Of a stretch of DNA of 64,000 nucleotides, positions 61,437 through 64,000 are shown one piece after another. The DNA comes from Lachnospiraceae bacterium (GTDB lineage Bacteria; Bacillota; Clostridia; Lachnospirales; Lachnospiraceae): the NCBI GenBank assembly GCA_017620255.1, contig JAFZQU010000028.1:186001-250000 (forward strand), written 5' to 3'. Position 1 is the first letter of the stretch. The number at the start of each line of letters is the position of its first letter. Position numbers and translations under genes: made by a program. A model generated the notes under the pieces. It made no database searches. It was not told the origin of the DNA and saw only the letters and a list, made by a program, of their open reading frames with translations.

Positions 61437-62260
61437 GATCTTGCCTCTTTCCTCCCTTTATGAGCAGATACATAGAACAGGATCAGCGCTGCTGCAACAG
61501 ACAGCAGGGTCACTGTCAGGACGATGGGCCAGTTCACGGTCGAAAGGCCCAAAATATCGAACTCGCCCGTCTCCGCATTCTGCAGATTCGCAAAGATCGT
61601 TCGCACATCAAAAAACAGCGCGGCAAGGAGCAGCAGGGATGCGGCCCAGCCAAGCACAGGCGATCCGCTCTTCTCTTTTTTTTCAAGCTGTCTGATGGTA
61701 AGTCCCCTGAAATCCAGCATGGAGCCGATCATATAAGCTGCGCACGCCGTCACGATCGTTTCGGGGATCATATAGGTTGCGTTGTAGATAAAGGAATAGA
61801 TGAGTGCTGCGTTTGTCGGTATGGACAGGCCCGCCCACACTGTCGCACCTGAGATCACATGGCAGGCATACCGCAGGGCACAGACAAAAAGCGTTCCATA
61901 AAGCAGTGCCAGCGGCTGTGAACGCATCTTCCTAAACAGGCCGCCAAGGCCTATCACCATAAACGCCACGATATAGTCGAGCACGATCACGGCAACGACC
62001 GATTGCCAGGTCGTAACATAGGAAAGCGTGTTCAGGGAAAGCAGCTGCTGAATGATCCCGAACACAAAACCCGTCAGCAGGCCGAAACGCAGGCCGTGTC
62101 TGTAGGAAATGATAATGACCGGCAGCATGCTTGCGATCGTGACCGTGCCGCCATATGGCAGATCCAGCAGTTTGATCAGGGACAGGACGGTGGCGACAGC
62201 CACCATGACAGCGGACTCAACGAGCCGCCTTGCATTGGTTGATACTTCGTTTTGTGACAT
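61433..62260 (-). CDS. thiT: thiamine-specific ECF transporter S component with C-terminal extension
   Basis: The protein binds thiamine in the membrane and works with a shared ECF module not in this window. Family marks are PYGGTVTIASMLPV near residue 37, YRHGLRFGLLTGFVFGI and WAGLSIPTNAALIYSFIYN. ThiT is about 190 residues; here the chain is 275, and the extra 80 residues hold two more hydrophobic segments (about 203-220 and 243-262). ATG 62260 has AGGAGG exactly seven bases upstream. A longer start at 62296 would run into the riboswitch. Confidence 0.92.
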   Translation of the reverse strand: MSQNEVSTNARRLVESAVMVAVATVLSLIKLLDLPYGGTVTIASMLPVIIISYRHGLRFGLLTGFVFGIIQQLLSLNTLSYVTTWQSVVAVIVLDYIVAFMVIGLGGLFRKMRSQPLALLYGTLFVCALRYACHVISGATVWAGLSIPTNAALIYSFIYNATYMIPETIVTACAAYMIGSMLDFRGLTIRQLEKKEKSGSPVLGWAASLLLLAALFFDVRTIFANLQNAETGEFDILGLSTVNWPIVLTVTLLSVAAALILFYVSAHKGRKEARS

Positions 62261-62286
62261 AAAAAAACCTCCTTGCACGCAGGAGG
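62261..62286 (-). promoter_or_regulatory. riboswitch expression platform: hairpin that contains the Shine-Dalgarno
   Basis: CCTCCT and AGGAGG pair over six bases with a seven-base loop, and seven T follow on the minus strand. The AGGAGG is also the ribosome site of thiT. The hairpin can therefore hide the ribosome site and resembles a terminator. Confidence 0.7.
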
Positions 62287-62296
62287 GGCTATACAT

Positions 62297-62375
62297 GCTT
62301 CCCTACGCCGGCATTAACCGGATCAGGTAATGAGGGTTCGCCAAACGGCGATCTCAGCGTACGCTCCCCTAGCTT
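62297..62375 (-). ncRNA. TPP riboswitch (THI element)
   Basis: On the minus strand the aptamer core reads GGGGAGC near the 5' end, then GCTGAGA, later ACCCTCATTACCTGATC, and ends with AATGCCGGCGTAGGGAAGC. These are the conserved pyrimidine- and pyrophosphate-binding sensors of the thiamine pyrophosphate aptamer. It precedes thiT-thiN and should lower their expression when TPP is abundant. Confidence 0.97.
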
Positions 62376-62441
62376 TGTAAAATATATATATTCAGTTACG
62401 CTGCCATTTGCAGCGTCCATATCATAGCATAACCTTGCGGA

Positions 62442-62789
62442 CTATACAAGTACGCGGTTCAGCATGTTCAGGACATCCGTGTACTTTTCGATCATAAGCT
62501 CGTGCAGGTCGAGTGCCGGACCGAAATCCATATCCTTCAGCGGCTCTTCGATCGCTTTGGCGATCTGGTACAGATCGGTGGCGCCGATCGTCTGCGAGGA
62601 TGATTTGACGGCATGCGCACTGATGCGGTAGCGTTCCCAGTTGCGCTCCCTGAAGAAACCGTTCAGTTCGTCTCTTCTGTCGTCTTTTCGGAACTCATCC
62701 AGAATATCCATATACACTTCTTCGCTGTCTGCGCAGAATTCCAGTCCGCTTTTCGTATCCAGTTCCAGTCCCTGCGGTAATAATGACAT
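62442..62789 (-). CDS. stand-alone Hpt phosphotransfer protein
   Basis: The 115-residue protein is an Hpt four-helix domain with the phospho-His in ISAHAVKSSSQTIGATDL near residue 58. It can shuttle phosphate between a hybrid kinase receiver and a response regulator. No partner is encoded adjacent; the hybrid kinase at 54.8-57.2 kb lacks Hpt and is a candidate. AAGGAGG sets the ATG, eight bases away. Confidence 0.9.
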   Translation of the reverse strand: MSLLPQGLELDTKSGLEFCADSEEVYMDILDEFRKDDRRDELNGFFRERNWERYRISAHAVKSSSQTIGATDLYQIAKAIEEPLKDMDFGPALDLHELMIEKYTDVLNMLNRVLV

Positions 62790-62832
62790 CCGTCATTCCT
62801 CCTTTTTCGGAAACGGTACTAATATTACATTC

Positions 62833-62861
62833 AGTATATGAAAAACAGAGTGCCAATGCAA
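62833..62861 (-). promoter_or_regulatory. promoter of the Hpt gene
   Basis: TTGCAT and TATACT are separated by 17 bases on the minus strand, about 44 bases before the ATG. Confidence 0.6.
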
Positions 62862-62875
62862 GATTTATATAAAAA

Positions 62876-63295
62876 TCAATGCGGATGGATCAGGTGTGCC
62901 GCCGTAAGAATGTCATGAAGCAGGGATGTTTCAAAGTGCGGGGCGACCACCGGCGAACCAAAGATATGGCGCAGGACAAAACAGATCAGAAGCAGCGCGC
63001 CGACCGTATAGACCGCGGCATTAACGAGCCGTTTGGAAGGATGGATCAGATGAAGCTGTTTCAGGATACAGAGGATCGCCGCAAGGATCACAAGCGGCCA
63101 TAACGGGTGGTAATAAAACGCCGCTGCAAGATCAAGGCGCAAAACACTCTTCAGCGCCCGCGTCATCCCGCAAAGCATGCAGGGGATCCCAAAGATCCGT
63201 TCAAATGGACAGCTGTATAAACGAAGCGTTGATAAAAGGGCAAAAAACAGCAGCAGTCCCGCTATGAGCAGATTGTATTTCCATTGTTTATCCAT
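62876..63295 (-). CDS. DUF2752 membrane protein
   Basis: The 139-residue protein has about three membrane helices (10-25, 60-80, 88-106) and the DUF2752 signature CPFERIFGIPCMLCGMTRA near residues 29-47. The function of the family is unknown. The ribosome site is weak (GGAT). It lies downstream of the TM2 gene, with a terminator between them; the promoter is not clear. DUF2752 and TM2 genes often occur together. Confidence 0.85.
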   Translation of the reverse strand: MDKQWKYNLLIAGLLLFFALLSTLRLYSCPFERIFGIPCMLCGMTRALKSVLRLDLAAAFYYHPLWPLVILAAILCILKQLHLIHPSKRLVNAAVYTVGALLLICFVLRHIFGSPVVAPHFETSLLHDILTAAHLIHPH

Positions 63296-63331
63296 GCAAT
63301 AACCGATCCGTGATCTTTCCGTAAAATGAAA

Positions 63332-63359
63332 ATGCAGCCTGCTAAATGACAGGCTGCAT
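63332..63359 (-). terminator. terminator of the TM2 gene
   Basis: ATGCAGCCTG and CAGGCTGCAT form a ten-base-pair stem with an eight-base loop, followed by TTTTCATTTT on the minus strand. Confidence 0.8.
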
Positions 63360-63380
63360 GATCATGTATGTGTTCAATCT

Positions 63381-63623
63381 TTATTTAGCATACTGTCCGT
63401 CGATGAACACGATCTCCTGCTCATTACCGAAAGCAGCAGCACCGTATGCCTTGGTCAGAGCGATGATCCAGTCGATCATAGCCCAGATGCCGCAACCGCC
63501 ACATGTAAGAAGCTTAACGACGCCTAAACCAACCTGACCTCTGATAAATCTGTCAACGCCGAATGCGCCAAGAAGCCATGCATATAACCATACATACAGA
63601 TTCTTATCAACTCTTTTTTCCAT
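63381..63623 (-). CDS. TM2-domain membrane protein
   Basis: The 80-residue protein has the TM2 pattern: a first helix [19 protein letters not shown] near residues 12-30 with the conserved Gly-x-x-Asp/His-Arg-Phe, a [16 protein letters not shown] second helix with Cys/Gly, and IDWIIAL. GAGGGAGG precedes the start. Such proteins are of unknown role. It is transcribed from a consensus promoter and ends at a terminator. Confidence 0.9.
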   Translation of the reverse strand: MEKRVDKNLYVWLYAWLLGAFGVDRFIRGQVGLGVVKLLTCGGCGIWAMIDWIIALTKAYGAAAFGNEQEIVFIDGQYAK

Positions 63624-63667
63624 TTTGAGTCCTCCCTCAAATTTTTTTGGTATTTAAGCCAAATATA

Positions 63668-63696
63668 ATATTATTACACCCACCGCTCTTTGTCAA
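63668..63696 (-). promoter_or_regulatory. promoter of the TM2 gene
   Basis: TTGACA (perfect) and TAATAT are separated by 17 bases on the minus strand, with a leader of about 38 bases. Confidence 0.75.
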
Positions 63697-63720
63697 CGGT
63701 TTTATCACGTTTAAGCCACA

Positions 63721-63749
63721 TTGTATCTTCCGTCCCATTCTGTTATCCT
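63721..63749 (+). promoter_or_regulatory. candidate promoter of the DUF4317 gene
   Basis: TTGTAT and TATCCT are separated by 17 bases, about 50 bases upstream of the ATG. Confidence 0.5.
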
Positions 63750-63801
63750 AATAGGGTACGCGCGCAGGCAAAAGCGTGACAATATTTGCGGAGGCAAGAA
63801 C

Positions 63802-64000
63802 ATGAATAAAAAAGAAATAGCCGAGATCAAAAAACAGTTCAGCGAGCGCCACTGCTCCATTTCAAAGATCTGCGGATGCTATGTCGACGGGGAGAAAAAC
63901 ATCAAGACAACCTTTAAGCAGGCCTTTCTGTCTCTTGATACGGAGGAAATGTTCAAATACTTTGAACTCTTCAGGAAATCTCTCTCCGGGAGCATCGGAA
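63802..64000 (+). CDS. DUF4317 family protein, N-terminal part
   Basis: The frame continues past the right edge; 66 residues are visible. They begin MNKKEIAEIKKQFSERHCSI and include ICGCYVDGEKN and MFKYFELFRKSLSG, which match the start of DUF4317 proteins of clostridia. The function is unknown. GCGGAGG lies eight bases before the ATG. Confidence 0.9.
   Translation, partial: MNKKEIAEIKKQFSERHCSISKICGCYVDGEKNIKTTFKQAFLSLDTEEMFKYFELFRKSLSGSIG

Overview
This window reads as chromosome of an anaerobic Clostridia-type firmicute, most likely a member of the Lachnospiraceae. I base that on family content: a full six-gene Rnf ion-pumping complex with its flavin transferase, anaerobic ribonucleotide reductase with its activase, a sodium-pump biotin decarboxylase operon, the cmk-ispH-rpsA block, ThiT under a TPP riboswitch, DUF512 radical SAM next to der, DUF4317, and strong AGGAGG ribosome binding sites. 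Moderate GC and dense packing agree. I saw no rRNA, tRNA, CRISPR, insertion sequence or prophage. Nearly all genes lie on the minus strand, and no stretch longer than about 300 bases lacks a gene.

Layout. 1-5.3 kb: Xaa-Pro aminopeptidase (partial), deoC, citrate synthase, a CheY/CheX-like pair, thrC and an overlooked 42-residue membrane peptide. 5.3-17 kb: a long minus-strand run that starts with an HD-GYP response regulator and two hybrid histidine kinases and continues into nucleoside salvage (purine nucleoside phosphorylase, BMP-type lipoprotein, cytidine deaminase, amidohydrolase), a membrane MutS-like ATPase and RNase HI. One of the two kinases has a degenerate ATPase domain but carries an Hpt domain, which suggests a split phosphorelay. 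17-26 kb: WYL regulator, nrdD, nrdG, dUTPase, DUF512 radical SAM, der, plsY, gpsA. 26-29 kb: an AP2/HNH-like protein that looks catalytically dead, a SleB-like hydrolase and a pseudo-GH25 protein. 29-35 kb: apbE convergent with rnfCDGEAB. 35-41 kb: CheR, S1, IspH, Cmk, a BaiN-type flavoprotein, TetR. 41-46 kb: mmdA-oadG-biotin carrier-oadB-oadA, a decarboxylase/transcarboxylase operon interrupted by a strongly structured intergenic element. 46-51 kb: scpAB, a metallophosphoesterase, two secreted Ala-rich proteins built from 29-residue repeats, and rpsU. 51-64 kb: alaS, asnA, a third hybrid kinase, a heterodimeric ABC exporter, thiN/thiT with riboswitch, a lone Hpt protein, DUF2752, TM2 and DUF4317 (partial) proteins.

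Energy metabolism links several blocks. Rnf (flavinylated by ApbE) couples ferredoxin:NAD+ exchange to an ion gradient, and the OadB-type subunit couples decarboxylation to Na+ export. The dicarboxylate/propionyl carboxyltransferases could feed either the pump or a soluble transcarboxylation.

The most unusual items are the paired 29-residue-repeat secreted proteins, the 125-nt structured element between oadB and oadA, the decayed AP2/HNH protein, the degenerate hybrid kinase with Hpt, and four genes whose -10 box lies only 6-7 nt before an ATG without a Shine-Dalgarno sequence (predicted leaderless mRNAs). All functions are read from sequence and family knowledge; nothing was searched or computed.
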